DNA of 64,000 nucleotides from an uncultured Pelagibacteraceae bacterium. GTDB lineage: Bacteria; Pseudomonadota; Alphaproteobacteria; Pelagibacterales; Pelagibacteraceae. Location of the stretch: NCBI GenBank assembly GCA_902514665.1, contig CABXRS010000001.1, forward strand, positions 1-64,000. The letters are read 5' to 3'. Below are positions 32,071-43,681 of the stretch, one piece after another (position 1 is the stretch's first letter; each line of letters starts with the position of its first letter). The translations under genes and the position numbers were made by a program. The notes beneath the pieces are model-generated. The model did not search any database and was not told the DNA's origin. It saw only the letters and a program-made list of their open reading frames with translations.

Positions 32071-33600
32071 ATGAACTTACTTAAGTCAACAGGCACATTT
32101 GGTTTTTATACGATCATAAGTAGATTACTTGGATATTTAAGAGATATTTTAATTGCAATATTTCTTGGCACAGGATTATTAGCAGATGCTTTTTTTGTTG
32201 CATTCAGAATTCCAAATACATTTCGAAGATTATTTTCAGAGGGAACTTTTAATGCTGCTTTTGTTCCAAGCTATGCATCAGAAATGGTTAAAGGCAAAAA
32301 GAAATCCAACAAATTTGCAAATGATATTTTTAATCTTTTATTTCTAGGCTTACTATTAATAACACTTCTTGTTCAATTGTTTATGCCTGCATTTGTATCT
32401 CTTATTGCCCCTGGCTTTGTAGGTGACATCGATAAAATGGAAATATCAATAACTTTGACCCGTATTACTTTTCCTTTTCTGTTATTTATTTGTTTAGCAT
32501 CATTTTTTGCAGCAATTCTAAATTCACATAATAAATTTGCAGCAGCATCAGGGGCACCAATAATATTAAATATTATTTTAGTTTTGGTTTTATTATTTTC
32601 AAGCTCTCTAGGGGACAACTTAGTATATTATTTATCATATGGTGTTTCCTTGGCAGGTTTATTGCAATTATTATTTTTGTATAAATTTGTAAGCAAACAT
32701 TATTCAGTTAAAATTAATTTTCACATTAAAATTACTGACAAAGTTAAGATTTTTTTTAATAAATTATTACCCAGTATTTTTTCTTCAGGTGTCACCCAAA
32801 TAAATATATTAGTTGGAACAATTATTGCTTCATTTCAAGCAAGTGCAGTTTCCTACCTTTATTATGCTGATAGAATATACCAAATAAATCTAGCAATAGC
32901 CGGAATTGCAATTGGTGTAGTGGTTTTGCCACAATTATCAAAGCATGTTCAATCTAAGAAAAAAGATAAGGTAATTTTAATTCAAAACAAAGCGCTTGAA
33001 TTAAGTTTATTTCTGAGTTTACCAGCATCTATTGCATTAATACTTGGTTCTGAACAAATAACTTCTGCACTATTTGGTTATGGATCATTTGATGAAACTG
33101 CAGTTTCAAATTCAAGTCTAGCTCTATATTATTTTGCTATAGGCTTACCTGCATTTGCTTTAATCAAAGTGTTTTCCAGTTTCTTTTTTGCCAACCATAA
33201 TACAAGAACACCTTTTTATATTTCCTTAATATCTGTACTTTTAAATGTCTTAATAAGCATTTATTACTTTAATGAAGTAGGATTTATAATAATTCCGATT
33301 GCAACAACAATATCATCCTGGTTTAATGGAATATTATTATTTGTATTTTTAAAAAATAAAAATCTTTTTTCTTTCAATAGAATATTTTTTATTAAATTTG
33401 TTAAAATAGTTATTGCTTCAATACTTATGGGTTTCGTGTTTGAATTTTTATTAAATTTTTTTCAGACTGAACTTGCATTTGAACAAAAAGCGAAATCTTT
33501 TTTTCTCGTATTATCTGCATTATTAGGCTTAGCTTCTTACCTTTTAATTTGTTATTTTATCAAAGCTTTTAAAATAAGTGATATTCAATTAAAGTATTAA
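32071..33600 (+). CDS. murJ: Lipid II flippase MurJ
   Basis: [41 protein letters not shown]. Confidence 0.95.
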   Translation: MNLLKSTGTFGFYTIISRLLGYLRDILIAIFLGTGLLADAFFVAFRIPNTFRRLFSEGTFNAAFVPSYASEMVKGKKKSNKFANDIFNLLFLGLLLITLLVQLFMPAFVSLIAPGFVGDIDKMEISITLTRITFPFLLFICLASFFAAILNSHNKFAAASGAPIILNIILVLVLLFSSSLGDNLVYYLSYGVSLAGLLQLLFLYKFVSKHYSVKINFHIKITDKVKIFFNKLLPSIFSSGVTQINILVGTIIASFQASAVSYLYYADRIYQINLAIAGIAIGVVVLPQLSKHVQSKKKDKVILIQNKALELSLFLSLPASIALILGSEQITSALFGYGSFDETAVSNSSLALYYFAIGLPAFALIKVFSSFFFANHNTRTPFYISLISVLLNVLISIYYFNEVGFIIIPIATTISSWFNGILLFVFLKNKNLFSFNRIFFIKFVKIVIASILMGFVFEFLLNFFQTELAFEQKAKSFFLVLSALLGLASYLLICYFIKAFKISDIQLKY

Positions 33601-33604
33601 CTCT

Positions 33605-34606
33605 ATGGGTAAAAAAATATTTTCTGGCGTACAGCCTACTGGCAATCTTCATCTTGGTAATTATTTAGGAGCAATAAAGAATTTTGTAGAATTAAATAAT
33701 GTTCCGACAAACGAATGTATTTTTTGTGTAGTAGATTTACATGCAATAACGGTCAAACAAGATCCAAAAGAATTAAAAAAAAATATTAGAGAAACAGTAG
33801 CAACATTTGTAGCTAGTGGGATAGATCCAAAGAAAAGTATAATTTTTAATCAATCAGGTGTAGCAGCTCATTCTGAAGTTGCTTGGATTTTAAGTTGTGT
33901 AGCTCGAATGGGATGGCTGAACAGAATGACTCAATTCAAAGAAAAAGCTGGGAAAGATAAGGAAAAAGCTAGCATTGGTTTGTATTCTTATCCTGTTCTT
34001 ATGGCGGCTGATATTTTATTATATGATGCAACTCATGTCCCTGTAGGAGATGATCAAAAGCAACATTTAGAGTTATGCCGAGATATAGCTCAAAAATTTA
34101 ATAATGATTTTGGGGTAGAGGATTTTTTAAAAGTTCCTGAGCCTTTAATTCAAAAAGAGTTTTCTAGAATCATGAGTTTAAAGGATGGGTCAAAAAAAAT
34201 GAGTAAATCTGAGATATCAGATTTAAGTAGAATAAACTTAACAGATAACGAAGATCAAATTATTAACAAAATTAAAAAAGCTAAAACAGATCCCTTGCCA
34301 ATGCCAAAGAATATAAAAGACCTTGAAGGAAGATTAGAGGCACAAAATTTATTAGGAATTTTTGCCTCCTTAAACAACTCAACTTTAGAGTCCTCTACAG
34401 AAAAATTTGCAGGTAAAAACTTTTCAGAATTTAAACATGAGCTATCTGAGTTAATAGTTAATAAAATTATACCAATATCTGAGGAGATCAAAAAATTGCT
34501 TAATGACTACTCACATCTTGATTCTATTCTTCTAGATGGAGTTGAAAAAGCCAGTAAAATTGCCTCAAAAAAGATCAAAAATATAAAAGAAATAGTAGGT
34601 TTTTAG
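33605..34606 (+). CDS. trpS: Tryptophanyl-tRNA synthetase
   Basis: [24 protein letters not shown]. Confidence 0.97.
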   Translation: MGKKIFSGVQPTGNLHLGNYLGAIKNFVELNNVPTNECIFCVVDLHAITVKQDPKELKKNIRETVATFVASGIDPKKSIIFNQSGVAAHSEVAWILSCVARMGWLNRMTQFKEKAGKDKEKASIGLYSYPVLMAADILLYDATHVPVGDDQKQHLELCRDIAQKFNNDFGVEDFLKVPEPLIQKEFSRIMSLKDGSKKMSKSEISDLSRINLTDNEDQIINKIKKAKTDPLPMPKNIKDLEGRLEAQNLLGIFASLNNSTLESSTEKFAGKNFSEFKHELSELIVNKIIPISEEIKKLLNDYSHLDSILLDGVEKASKIASKKIKNIKEIVGF

Positions 34607-34658
34607 GAATAAGTTAATATCAAGTTTTAATTTCAAAAATATAAACTATATATAATTT

Positions 34659-35198
34659 ATGTTTGTACAGACTGAAGTAACACCAAATCCAAATTCATTG
34701 AAATTTCTTCCAGGGAAGAAAGTTTCCAACAGTGGCCCATACGAAATTACTAATAAAGATCAAATTAATAATGAATTAGTTAAAAATATTTTATCTGTTA
34801 GTGGGGTTGAAGGTGTTTTCTTAGGAAACGACTTTATATCAGTCAACAAAAGTGATCAGAGCAAATGGGATGAAATAAAACACATTGTGATATCTTTTAT
34901 AAATGACTTTTACTCCAATGGAAAAGAATTTGTTATTGACGAAAATATAAAACAGGAAGAATCTGACTTAGATGAAATTGAGCAAAAAATAGTTAAAATC
35001 TTAGATCAAAAAATAAGGCCAGCTGTTGCTAGAGATGGTGGAGATATTAAGTTTAAAGAATACAAAGATGGTGTTGTTAAAGTACAATTACAAGGTAGTT
35101 GCTCTGGGTGCCCTAGTTCAACCATGACATTAAAACGTGGAGTTCAAAATTTATTATGCCACTATCTACCTGAGGTTAAAGAGGTAATTGCTATTTAA
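34659..35198 (+). CDS. NifU/NfuA-type Fe-S scaffold protein
   Basis: TPNPNSLKFLPG Nfu-N domain, GSCSGCPSSTMTLK. Confidence 0.93.
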   Translation: MFVQTEVTPNPNSLKFLPGKKVSNSGPYEITNKDQINNELVKNILSVSGVEGVFLGNDFISVNKSDQSKWDEIKHIVISFINDFYSNGKEFVIDENIKQEESDLDEIEQKIVKILDQKIRPAVARDGGDIKFKEYKDGVVKVQLQGSCSGCPSSTMTLKRGVQNLLCHYLPEVKEVIAI

Positions 35199-35201
35199 AA
35201 T

Positions 35202-36275
35202 ATGAATACAAAAATAAAAATAAGACACAAAAGAGTTAAAAATAAAATCTTAAATACATTTACAAGATTTTCTTTAAGTGCTTTTTTTATTGCATCATTT
35301 TTTTATTCTGCACCAATTTTAATAAATTTTGCAGAAAAAAATTTCAACAATAAGGAATTTACAAATAATTCTAAAAATATTTTAAATAATACGCTGAACA
35401 AGGTTAAAACATACGAAGAAGACGATGCATCCGTACAAAGCAATGAAATAGAACTTCTTTATGATATTTTAGAGGAAAATAAATCAGAAATAAATCTCGT
35501 AAGGTATACAACTTCAGAGATTGATGATCTATTTAAGGAAGTAAAATATAATTTGGAAGATGTAAGAGATACGAAGTTAGTTAAACCTGTAGATATTGGT
35601 TTACTTCCCAATGAGATAAAAAATATAGGTAATACAAAAAAAAGAAAAGAATTGTTTATCAAAATTGTTTTACCTTTAATTGTTAAAGAAAATAATAAAA
35701 TTAGAATAGATAGAAAAAGACTTTTTACCATCCTTGGCAAGAATAGTAATTCAGATATAGAAAAGAAGTGGTTAGAAAAAAAATATAAGCAATATGGTGT
35801 AAGACAAAATGATCTTTCAACTTTAAAAATTAGAATGGATGAGATACCAGTTTCACTAGCAATAGCCCAGGCTGCGAAAGAAACAGGATGGGGAACTTCT
35901 AGATTTGCATTAAAAGGTAATGCTTTATTTGGACAATGGACATGGTCTGGCGATGGATTGAAGCCTAAAAATGCTGAAAAAGGTGAAGAACATAAAGTAA
36001 TGAAGTTCCACAGCTTACAGCTTTCAGTAAGAGCCTACTTAAGAAATCTTAATACTCACGCATCTTATAAAAATTTAAGAAAAGTAAGAACAAAGTTTAG
36101 AAACAAAAACAAACCATTAGATAGTATAATTTTATCAAAGCATCTTGATAAATATGCAGAAACAGGAAATGAATATATAGAAGTGCTTCAGAAAATAATA
36201 ACACAGAACAATTTAAAAGATTTTGATGAAGCCCGACTTTTGCCTTCAAGTAAGGATTTAGAAAGTTTAATTTAA
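35202..36275 (+). CDS. Bax-like glucosaminidase-domain protein
   Basis: VSLAIAQAAKETGWGTSRFALKGNALFGQWTW. Confidence 0.82.
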   Translation: MNTKIKIRHKRVKNKILNTFTRFSLSAFFIASFFYSAPILINFAEKNFNNKEFTNNSKNILNNTLNKVKTYEEDDASVQSNEIELLYDILEENKSEINLVRYTTSEIDDLFKEVKYNLEDVRDTKLVKPVDIGLLPNEIKNIGNTKKRKELFIKIVLPLIVKENNKIRIDRKRLFTILGKNSNSDIEKKWLEKKYKQYGVRQNDLSTLKIRMDEIPVSLAIAQAAKETGWGTSRFALKGNALFGQWTWSGDGLKPKNAEKGEEHKVMKFHSLQLSVRAYLRNLNTHASYKNLRKVRTKFRNKNKPLDSIILSKHLDKYAETGNEYIEVLQKIITQNNLKDFDEARLLPSSKDLESLI

Positions 36276-37333
36276 TTTGTTTTAATTGGAAATTGAATTC
36301 CAAACCATCTCCACTTACCATCATCATTAAGAGAACAATTAACTCTGCCTCTTCTTGGTTTAAATGGTGCTCTAAATTTAATTGATAGTAATGTACCTGA
36401 AAGAATGGTGCTTGACTTCGCCCATCTGTTGCCTTCATTTGAATAACAATTAATATTATTTAAATTATTTTGTTCTTCAAAAAATTCAACCATGAACTTG
36501 GGAGGATTTGTAGATTTTGTTAACTGTTTTTCTAAAGGTAATAATTTTTTATATTCCAATGGAAAATAGTTTATGATCGATCTAAATCTTTTTAATTCAC
36601 CATATTTTTCATTAATTGGAAATCTTGGCAATTCAAATTTGTCCTTGTTTATATCAATGACCCCGGAGTGTTGACCAAAAGCAAATTCAAAATTTTTAGA
36701 AATATAATTTCTCATAAATTTAGAATATTCACCAAATGGGTAGGAGAATAAATTTGGAATATAGCCAAGTTCTTCTAAAAAAATATTACTTGCTTTTTCA
36801 ATATCCAATATAAATTTGTCAGCTGTTTCATCAATAAGGTAATCGTGACTATGTGAGTGATGTCCAATTAAAGCAAAGGATTCTTTTGCAATTTCTCTAA
36901 TTTGATCCCAATTCATATAACCATTTTTACCAACAGGTTCAGTTGAAACAAATAAAATAAAAGGAATTTTATTTTTTTTGAGGTATGGCCATGCTTCAAA
37001 ATAAAATGACTCAAATGCATCATCAATAGTAATTAGTATCTCTTTTTTTAATTTTACAGTATTAAATTGTTCCTTAAATTTATTAGGATTATTAAAGTTA
37101 AAATCTGAATTTTGAATTATCTGAATGTGTTCTTTGAAAATATCCATTTGTATATTTGTTGATGGATATTTATTTTCATTAAAACGATGATACATAATTG
37201 ATAGAATACCTTCATCTTTAGAATAGTATTTGATATTATTTTCATCTGCTTTAGAAACTATATTAGAAAATAGAATAACAATGAAAAAACTAGTAATTGA
37301 TGCTGCGAGTGAAAATATATTTTTAATGATCAT
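36272..37333 (-). CDS. Polysaccharide deacetylase family protein, secreted
   Basis: ITIDDAFESF, IGHHSHSHDYL, FSYPFGEYS; signal peptide ending VSKA. Confidence 0.85.
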   Translation of the reverse strand: MIIKNIFSLAASITSFFIVILFSNIVSKADENNIKYYSKDEGILSIMYHRFNENKYPSTNIQMDIFKEHIQIIQNSDFNFNNPNKFKEQFNTVKLKKEILITIDDAFESFYFEAWPYLKKNKIPFILFVSTEPVGKNGYMNWDQIREIAKESFALIGHHSHSHDYLIDETADKFILDIEKASNIFLEELGYIPNLFSYPFGEYSKFMRNYISKNFEFAFGQHSGVIDINKDKFELPRFPINEKYGELKRFRSIINYFPLEYKKLLPLEKQLTKSTNPPKFMVEFFEEQNNLNNINCYSNEGNRWAKSSTILSGTLLSIKFRAPFKPRRGRVNCSLNDDGKWRWFGIQFPIKTN

Positions 37334-37667
37334 CACTAAAGATGATATTTACAATATTACTAGAGATAATACTAAAATTAATTATGAGAAACTAACTATA
37401 TTTGTTAAAAATTTGTTAAATTCACATAGTTTGAAAATAAACGATATTAACAGAATATATGTAAACCGCGGCCCAGGTAGCTTTGCTGGCATAAGAAACT
37501 CTTTATCATTAGTAAAGGCATTATATGTTTCAAGAAAAATCGATTATTATTGTTATAGTTTTGATGATTTTAAAGACCAAAAAGATATAAAATATAAAGA
37601 TATACCTAATTTATGTGACAAATTTAAAATTAAAAAAAATTTGATTAATCCTATTTATTTGAGTTAA
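37281..37667 (+). CDS. tsaB: Short TsaB-like protein (tRNA t6A modification)
   Basis: MKKLVIDAASENIF, VNRGPGSFAGIRNSLSLVKAL; 128 aa. Confidence 0.78.
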   Translation: MKKLVIDAASENIFLMIITKDDIYNITRDNTKINYEKLTIFVKNLLNSHSLKINDINRIYVNRGPGSFAGIRNSLSLVKALYVSRKIDYYCYSFDDFKDQKDIKYKDIPNLCDKFKIKKNLINPIYLS

Positions 37668-37676
37668 AATTAAATT

Positions 37677-38087
37677 ATGTCAGAAACAATTGAGCAAAAA
37701 TGTTTATCTAAAGGAGTTAAATTAACTGATCAAAGAAGAATTATTGCTCAAGTTATGTCTCAGTCGTCCGATCATCCAGATGTCGATGAATTATATATTC
37801 GAGTTTCAAAAATTGATCCAAAAATTAGTATTGCGACGGTTTATAGAACTGTAAAATTATTTGAAGAGTCTGGAATTTTAACAAAACATGAGTTTAAAGG
37901 TGGAAAAGCCAGGTATGAAGAATTGAATGAAGGGCATCATGATCATCTAATTGACGTAAAATCTGGAGAGATTATTGAGTTTGTAGATGAAGAAATTGAG
38001 GAACTTCAAAAAAAAGTTGCAGAAAAATATGGTTACACTTTAGTAGATCATAAACTAGAACTTTATGGTGTTAAGAAGAAATCCTAA
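37677..38087 (+). CDS. fur: Fur family transcriptional regulator (Fur/Mur type)
   Basis: LTDQRRIIAQVM, ISIATVYRTVKLFEE, HHDHLIDVKSGEIIEF. Confidence 0.9.
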   Translation: MSETIEQKCLSKGVKLTDQRRIIAQVMSQSSDHPDVDELYIRVSKIDPKISIATVYRTVKLFEESGILTKHEFKGGKARYEELNEGHHDHLIDVKSGEIIEFVDEEIEELQKKVAEKYGYTLVDHKLELYGVKKKS

Positions 38088-38092
38088 TTAAA

Positions 38093-39421
38093 ATGACACA
38101 AAAAATATTTATTAAAACATTTGGATGTCAAATGAATGAGTATGACTCAAATAGAATATATGACACAGTTAAAAAAATAGGTTTTGAAAAAACTGATACA
38201 TATGAAAATGCAAATTGCTATCTATTAAATACTTGTCATATAAGGGATAAAGCTAAGGAAAAAGTTTACCATGAAATAGGAAGAGTTAAGAAAACTTTTA
38301 GATCAAAACAAAAGCCGTTAGTAATTATTGCAGGTTGTGTTGCACAAGCTGAAAATCAAGAAATGTTAAGACGCGAACCTTATATTGATTTAGTAGTTGG
38401 ACCTCAGTCTTATCACAAAATTAATGATGCAATATTAAATCATCTTCAAAAAAAGAAAAAAATAGAAGAAACTGAGTTTGATGCCATAACAAAATTTGAA
38501 TATTTCAGTAAAATTAAAAATAATGCCGGAAATGTATCATCTTTTTTAACTATTCAAGAGGGTTGTGACAAATTCTGTCACTTTTGTGTAGTGCCGTATA
38601 CAAGAGGACCTGAATATTCTAGACCTTTTCAGGAAATTATTGATGAGGCTAAATATTTATCTGAAAAAGGGTCTAAGGAGATAATATTACTTGGTCAAAA
38701 TGTTAATGCCTATAGCGAAGGTAAAAATAGATTGTCAAATCTAATTATGGAAATAGAAAAAATAAAAGATATTAAAAGGATTAGATATACCACGTCTCAC
38801 CCAAAAGATATGACAGAAGATTTGATAGATGTTTACAAAAGCTCTCAAAAATTAATGCCACTTGTTCACCTTCCCGTACAAAGTGGCTCTGATAAAATTT
38901 TAAAATTAATGAATAGAAAACATACTATTAAAGATTATTTTTATATATTTGAAAAATTAAAAAAGATTAATAGCAACATAGAATTTTCAAGTGATTTTAT
39001 TATTAGTTATCCAGGAGAATTAGAGGAAGATTTTAATAATACATTAAGTTTGATTGAAAAAATTAATTTTATTAACTCCTACTCTTTTATTTTCAGCCCA
39101 AGACCTGGAACTGTTGCTGCTGATTTAGATTTAATTGAAAAAAATATTTCTGTGGAAAGATTAGAGAAAGTTCAAAATAAGTTGTATGAAAATCAAATAA
39201 ATAGAAATAGATTATTTAAAAATCAAATAATCGATGTCCTAGTTGAAAATTTGACTGATGATAAAACACATACTTTTGGAAAATCTGAGCATATGACATC
39301 AGTAATATTTAATGGTAATAAAGAACATATTGGAAAAATTGTTCCAGTGAAAATTAAAGAATTTAATAGAACAACATTATTTGGTGAACTTGTAAAAGAT
39401 TTGAGTAAAAAGGTAGCATAA
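38093..39421 (+). CDS. miaB: tRNA-2-methylthio-N6-dimethylallyladenosine synthase
   Basis: IKTFGCQMNEYDS, GCDKFCHFCVVPYTRGPEYSRP. Confidence 0.96.
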   Translation: MTQKIFIKTFGCQMNEYDSNRIYDTVKKIGFEKTDTYENANCYLLNTCHIRDKAKEKVYHEIGRVKKTFRSKQKPLVIIAGCVAQAENQEMLRREPYIDLVVGPQSYHKINDAILNHLQKKKKIEETEFDAITKFEYFSKIKNNAGNVSSFLTIQEGCDKFCHFCVVPYTRGPEYSRPFQEIIDEAKYLSEKGSKEIILLGQNVNAYSEGKNRLSNLIMEIEKIKDIKRIRYTTSHPKDMTEDLIDVYKSSQKLMPLVHLPVQSGSDKILKLMNRKHTIKDYFYIFEKLKKINSNIEFSSDFIISYPGELEEDFNNTLSLIEKINFINSYSFIFSPRPGTVAADLDLIEKNISVERLEKVQNKLYENQINRNRLFKNQIIDVLVENLTDDKTHTFGKSEHMTSVIFNGNKEHIGKIVPVKIKEFNRTTLFGELVKDLSKKVA

Positions 39422-39424
39422 CAT

Positions 39425-40420
39425 TTGAGCGGAATAACAGACAAAAATATTGATCCATCTTTAAAATTTGTTTACTCAGACAATAATTCTTTAAGTGTTA
39501 TATTTCATGATAATGATTTATTGATAGGTGTTGTAGGTGAATTTAATAAAAATTTGCAAGAATTAGAGAGAATCACAAAATGTAGTTTGTATTCAAGGGG
39601 AAACTCAATATTAATTAAATCAAACCCAAAAAAGAATGAAATTTTAAAAAATGCAATTCAGTTTTTATCTAATCAGTTTATTATCAATGGAACCATCGAG
39701 AATAAAGATATAGTTTCTTCAGTGGATAAATTTATGATTAATGAAAAAGTAAAAAATAACAACATTACCGACATAATTAAAACTCCAAAAAAATCTATAA
39801 TCCCAAGATCCGAAAAACAAAAAGATTATGTCAGAGCGCTTAGACAAAGCGATATTGTAATTTCTGCAGGGCCAGCAGGAACAGGAAAAACCTTTTTAGC
39901 TGTGGCTGTGGGGTTAACCATGTTGTTAGAGAAAAAAATTGAGAGAATTATTTTGTCAAGACCAGCAGTTGAGGCAGGTGAACGTTTAGGATTTTTGCCT
40001 GGAGATATGAAGGAAAAAGTTGATCCATATTTGAGACCTTTATATGACTCTCTTTATGATCTTTTTGATTTTGAAAAAATTCAAAGAATGATTGAAATTG
40101 GAGATATAGAAATTGCTCCCTTAGCTTTTATGAGAGGACGAACACTTAAAAATTCTTTTGCTATTTTAGATGAAGCCCAGAATGCTACTGATACTCAAAT
40201 CAAAATGTTTTTAACACGTATAGGAGAAAATTCAAAGATAGTTGTTAATGGTGATCCTACACAAATAGATTTACCAAACAAGAGCATGTCCGGATTAGTG
40301 CGCTCAAAAAAATTATTAGGACACTTGAATGAAATATCTGTAGTTGATTTTGATCATTCTGATGTTGTGAGACACCCTCTTGTCTCTAAAATTGTAAAAG
40401 CTTATTCAAAGAATGATTAA
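39425..40420 (+). CDS. PhoH-like ATPase
   Basis: ISAGPAGTGKTFLAVAVG, LSRPAVEAGERLGFLPGD; TTG start. Confidence 0.95.
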   Translation: MSGITDKNIDPSLKFVYSDNNSLSVIFHDNDLLIGVVGEFNKNLQELERITKCSLYSRGNSILIKSNPKKNEILKNAIQFLSNQFIINGTIENKDIVSSVDKFMINEKVKNNNITDIIKTPKKSIIPRSEKQKDYVRALRQSDIVISAGPAGTGKTFLAVAVGLTMLLEKKIERIILSRPAVEAGERLGFLPGDMKEKVDPYLRPLYDSLYDLFDFEKIQRMIEIGDIEIAPLAFMRGRTLKNSFAILDEAQNATDTQIKMFLTRIGENSKIVVNGDPTQIDLPNKSMSGLVRSKKLLGHLNEISVVDFDHSDVVRHPLVSKIVKAYSKND

Positions 40421-40883
40421 CATAAATGTCTTCTCAGAAGAGAAGGCTTGGTCAAAAAGGCTGAGAAATAAAGATCTTTTTTTTCAAAAAATATGTAATG
40501 CTTTTCCAAAAAAGTATAGGTTTATAAACAAAAAAGTGAGCTTAACCTTATTACTTTCAAATAATAAAAATATTCAAAAATTGAATAAAGTTTTTAGAAA
40601 AAAAAATAAGCCAACAGATATTTTATCTTTTCCATTTAATAAAAAAGTTAGAGTTTCAAAACAATCCTACTTGGGAGATATAATAATTAGTTACAATTTT
40701 ATGAATAAACCTCAATCATTAAACACTAAGCTATTTAGAGAAAAAGTAACAAAAATATTTATTCATGGTTTTCTTCATCTTTTAGATTTTGATCATAAAA
40801 AAAATAAAGATTATATAAAAATGTTAAAAGAAGAGACACAGATATATAAGTCTGTAATTTCTAAAACAAAAAAAATTGACTAA
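40413..40883 (+). CDS. ybeY: Endoribonuclease YbeY
   Basis: KPTDILSFPF, FIHGFLHLLDFDHKK. Confidence 0.92.
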   Translation: MININVFSEEKAWSKRLRNKDLFFQKICNAFPKKYRFINKKVSLTLLLSNNKNIQKLNKVFRKKNKPTDILSFPFNKKVRVSKQSYLGDIIISYNFMNKPQSLNTKLFREKVTKIFIHGFLHLLDFDHKKNKDYIKMLKEETQIYKSVISKTKKID

Positions 40884-42420
40884 AAAATTATATATTGAAT
40901 TTATATTCTTAATATTTTTAGGTGCAGCAACATCTCTAAGTTTGCCGCCCCTTAACTATTTAATTATTAACTTTATTACACTAAGTTTGCTATTTATATT
41001 TTTAATAAAGAGGTCAGAAAAAACTAAAAATAAAAAATTATTTTTTTTATATGGCTGGCTTTTTGGTTTTGGTTATTTCTTTACGAATATATATTGGATA
41101 TCAATATCATTGACTTTCGATGAAAGTTTTAAGTTTTTGATTCCTATAACATTATTTTTTATACCGGCTTTTTTAGCTCTATTTTATGGTCTGGTTTCTT
41201 TTGTATTTTTTACTTTAAAACCTAAAAAAATAGTTGCATCTTTTTTTCTTTTTTCTCTAATCTTAGGTCTTTTGGAGTATATAAGAGGCTTTATTCTGAC
41301 AGGATTTCCATGGAATTTAATCGCTTATAGCTTCTCAAATCATTTAGAAATTTTAAATATTACATCTGTTATTGGAACTTATAGTTTCAATTTAATTTGT
41401 ATTTCATTATTTATAAGTCCAGCTGTATTCATTCTAAGAGACAAAATAACTGACATATGGGTGTCTATATTTTTTCTTTTAATTATAATTATTTTTTATA
41501 TTTATGGATCTCACTCTAAAAAGTATTTCAATGAAACTAAAATAAACTCCTTGGATTATAAAGTAAGGGTTATAGGCTCAAATATTAAATTGGACAGATT
41601 TTATTATAATATCGATCCAATAAAAATTATTGAAGATTTAATTGAAATTAGTAAACCTAATAAAAATGAAAAAATAATTTTTGTTTGGCCAGAGGGTATT
41701 CTACCAGGAATTTCTCAAGAAAAATTAGTAGATTACAAATGGTTATTTGAAAAAAAATTTAATGAAAATCATTTATTAGTTATTGGTATTAATAGTAATT
41801 CTGTTGAAAAAGGTGTTGTTAAATACTACAATTCTCTCTCGGTATATGATTACAACTTAAACTTGTTAAATTCATATAATAAAATTAATTTAGTACCATT
41901 TGGTGAATTTTTACCTTTAGAAAATATTTTTAAAAAAATTGGTTTAAGGTCATTAACTAATAATTATCAATCTTATTCAAAAGGACTGGAGAGGAATATA
42001 ATTAAAATAGAAGAAATTAATTTCTCTTTAAAATTTTTACCACTTATTTGTTATGAAATAATTTACTCAGGAAGAATATTTAAAAACTCAAATTTTGATT
42101 TTATAGTAAATATTTCAGAAGATGGGTGGTTTGGAAAATCAATTGGACCAAAACAGCACTTTGTTCACAGTATATTTAGAGCTATTGAAAATGGAAAATA
42201 CGTTTTGCGTTCTTCTAATAATGGAATATCAGCAATAATAAATCCACTTGGTCTTATCGAACAAGAAGTTGGATTAACAGAAACAGGTTATATTGACTTT
42301 AACCAATTTAAAAAAATTCAACCAACAGTTTTTTCTAGATATGGAAATAAAATTTTTGGATTAATAATTTTGTTGTATATTTTTTTATTTTTTTCATTTA
42401 ATAGAATTAACAATGAGTAA
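40876..42420 (+). CDS. lnt: Apolipoprotein N-acyltransferase
   Basis: Multi-[30 protein letters not shown]. Confidence 0.93.
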   Translation: MTKKLYIEFIFLIFLGAATSLSLPPLNYLIINFITLSLLFIFLIKRSEKTKNKKLFFLYGWLFGFGYFFTNIYWISISLTFDESFKFLIPITLFFIPAFLALFYGLVSFVFFTLKPKKIVASFFLFSLILGLLEYIRGFILTGFPWNLIAYSFSNHLEILNITSVIGTYSFNLICISLFISPAVFILRDKITDIWVSIFFLLIIIIFYIYGSHSKKYFNETKINSLDYKVRVIGSNIKLDRFYYNIDPIKIIEDLIEISKPNKNEKIIFVWPEGILPGISQEKLVDYKWLFEKKFNENHLLVIGINSNSVEKGVVKYYNSLSVYDYNLNLLNSYNKINLVPFGEFLPLENIFKKIGLRSLTNNYQSYSKGLERNIIKIEEINFSLKFLPLICYEIIYSGRIFKNSNFDFIVNISEDGWFGKSIGPKQHFVHSIFRAIENGKYVLRSSNNGISAIINPLGLIEQEVGLTETGYIDFNQFKKIQPTVFSRYGNKIFGLIILLYIFLFFSFNRINNE

Positions 42421-43582
42421 TTTAAAAAATTTTTTTTTCACTAGTGAATCGGTTTCAGAAGGACACCCAGATAAAGTTTCGGATAGAATTTCAGATATGG
42501 TAGTTGATACTTATCTTTCAGGAGATCCATTTTCAAGAGTAGCCTGTGAAACTCTTACAACAACAAACAAAGTTGTCCTAGCTGGTGAAGTAAGAGGACC
42601 AGAAATTAAAAAAAATGACTTAATTGAAAAAGTAAGACACTGCATTAAAGATATTGGGTATGATCAGGATGGCTTCACTTGGAAAGAAGCTACAAAAATA
42701 GAAAGCCATCTTCATTCACAATCAGCTGATATAGCCATGGGTGTAGACTCTTCAGGTAATAAAGATGAAGGAGCCGGAGATCAAGGGATTATGTTTGGCT
42801 ATGCTTGCAACGAAACAGAAGAGTTGATGCCTGCACCTATTCACTACTCACATAAAATTTTAAGACTAATGGCTGAAGACAGAAAGTCTGGTAAACTTAA
42901 AAACATCGAACCAGACTCTAAGAGCCAAGTTACTTTTGAGTATGTTGATGGAAAACCAACAAAAGTTAAATCTGTAGTTATTTCATCACAACATTCAGCA
43001 GATGTAAATCAAGCACAAGTTAGAGATTTACTAAGACCTTACATGATAAACTCTATTCCAAATTTTTTTCTAGATGACTTCAATGAAGATGAGTTTTATG
43101 TAAATCCCACAGGTAATTTTGTAATAGGAGGTCCTGATGGAGATTGCGGCTTAACAGGAAGAAAAATTATAGTTGATACTTATGGAGGTGCCGCACCTCA
43201 TGGTGGTGGGGCATTTTCAGGAAAAGATCCAACTAAAGTTGATAGGTCAGCAGCTTATGCTGCTAGGTATATTGCAAAAAATATAGTAGCTTCTAAAATT
43301 TCTCACAAATGTTTAATCCAATTAGCTTATGCAATAGGTGTATCAAAACCGTTATCAATTTATGTTGATTTATTTGATAACGATATTGAAAAAAATAAAT
43401 TTGTTGTAAAAAAAATTAACGACAATTTTGATTTAAGTCCAAGAGGAATTAGAGAAATGTTAAATCTAAATAAACCTATTTATGAAAAAACAGCTGCTTA
43501 TGGACATTTTGGAAGAATCCCTGATGAAAATGGCTCTTTTTCTTGGGAAAAAATAGACAAAATAAAAGCTTTTTCGAAATAG
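42413..43582 (+). CDS. metK: S-adenosylmethionine synthetase
   Basis: [32 protein letters not shown]. Confidence 0.98.
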   Translation: MSNLKNFFFTSESVSEGHPDKVSDRISDMVVDTYLSGDPFSRVACETLTTTNKVVLAGEVRGPEIKKNDLIEKVRHCIKDIGYDQDGFTWKEATKIESHLHSQSADIAMGVDSSGNKDEGAGDQGIMFGYACNETEELMPAPIHYSHKILRLMAEDRKSGKLKNIEPDSKSQVTFEYVDGKPTKVKSVVISSQHSADVNQAQVRDLLRPYMINSIPNFFLDDFNEDEFYVNPTGNFVIGGPDGDCGLTGRKIIVDTYGGAAPHGGGAFSGKDPTKVDRSAAYAARYIAKNIVASKISHKCLIQLAYAIGVSKPLSIYVDLFDNDIEKNKFVVKKINDNFDLSPRGIREMLNLNKPIYEKTAAYGHFGRIPDENGSFSWEKIDKIKAFSK

Positions 43583-43638
43583 TTTCTGTTGAATTAAAAA
43601 AAAACATTATTATATTGCCTTTACATTATTGAGGTTAC

Positions 43639-43666
43639 AAAAATGGGCTTAAGCCCATTTTTTTTT
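43639..43666 (+). terminator. Terminator-like hairpin (leader attenuator) before nusA
   Basis: 24-bp perfect palindrome AAAAATGGGCTTAAGCCCATTTTT plus T tract. Confidence 0.85.
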
Positions 43667-43681
43667 AGGGCAAATAAATTT

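Noticed and set aside
36097-36438. 113-aa minus-strand ORF near the bax-like/deacetylase junction
   Set aside because: Overlaps two convincing ORFs in other frames; composition not protein-like.
42413-43582. SAM riboswitch upstream of metK
   Set aside because: metK overlaps the lnt 3' end by 8 nt, leaving no leader for a riboswitch.
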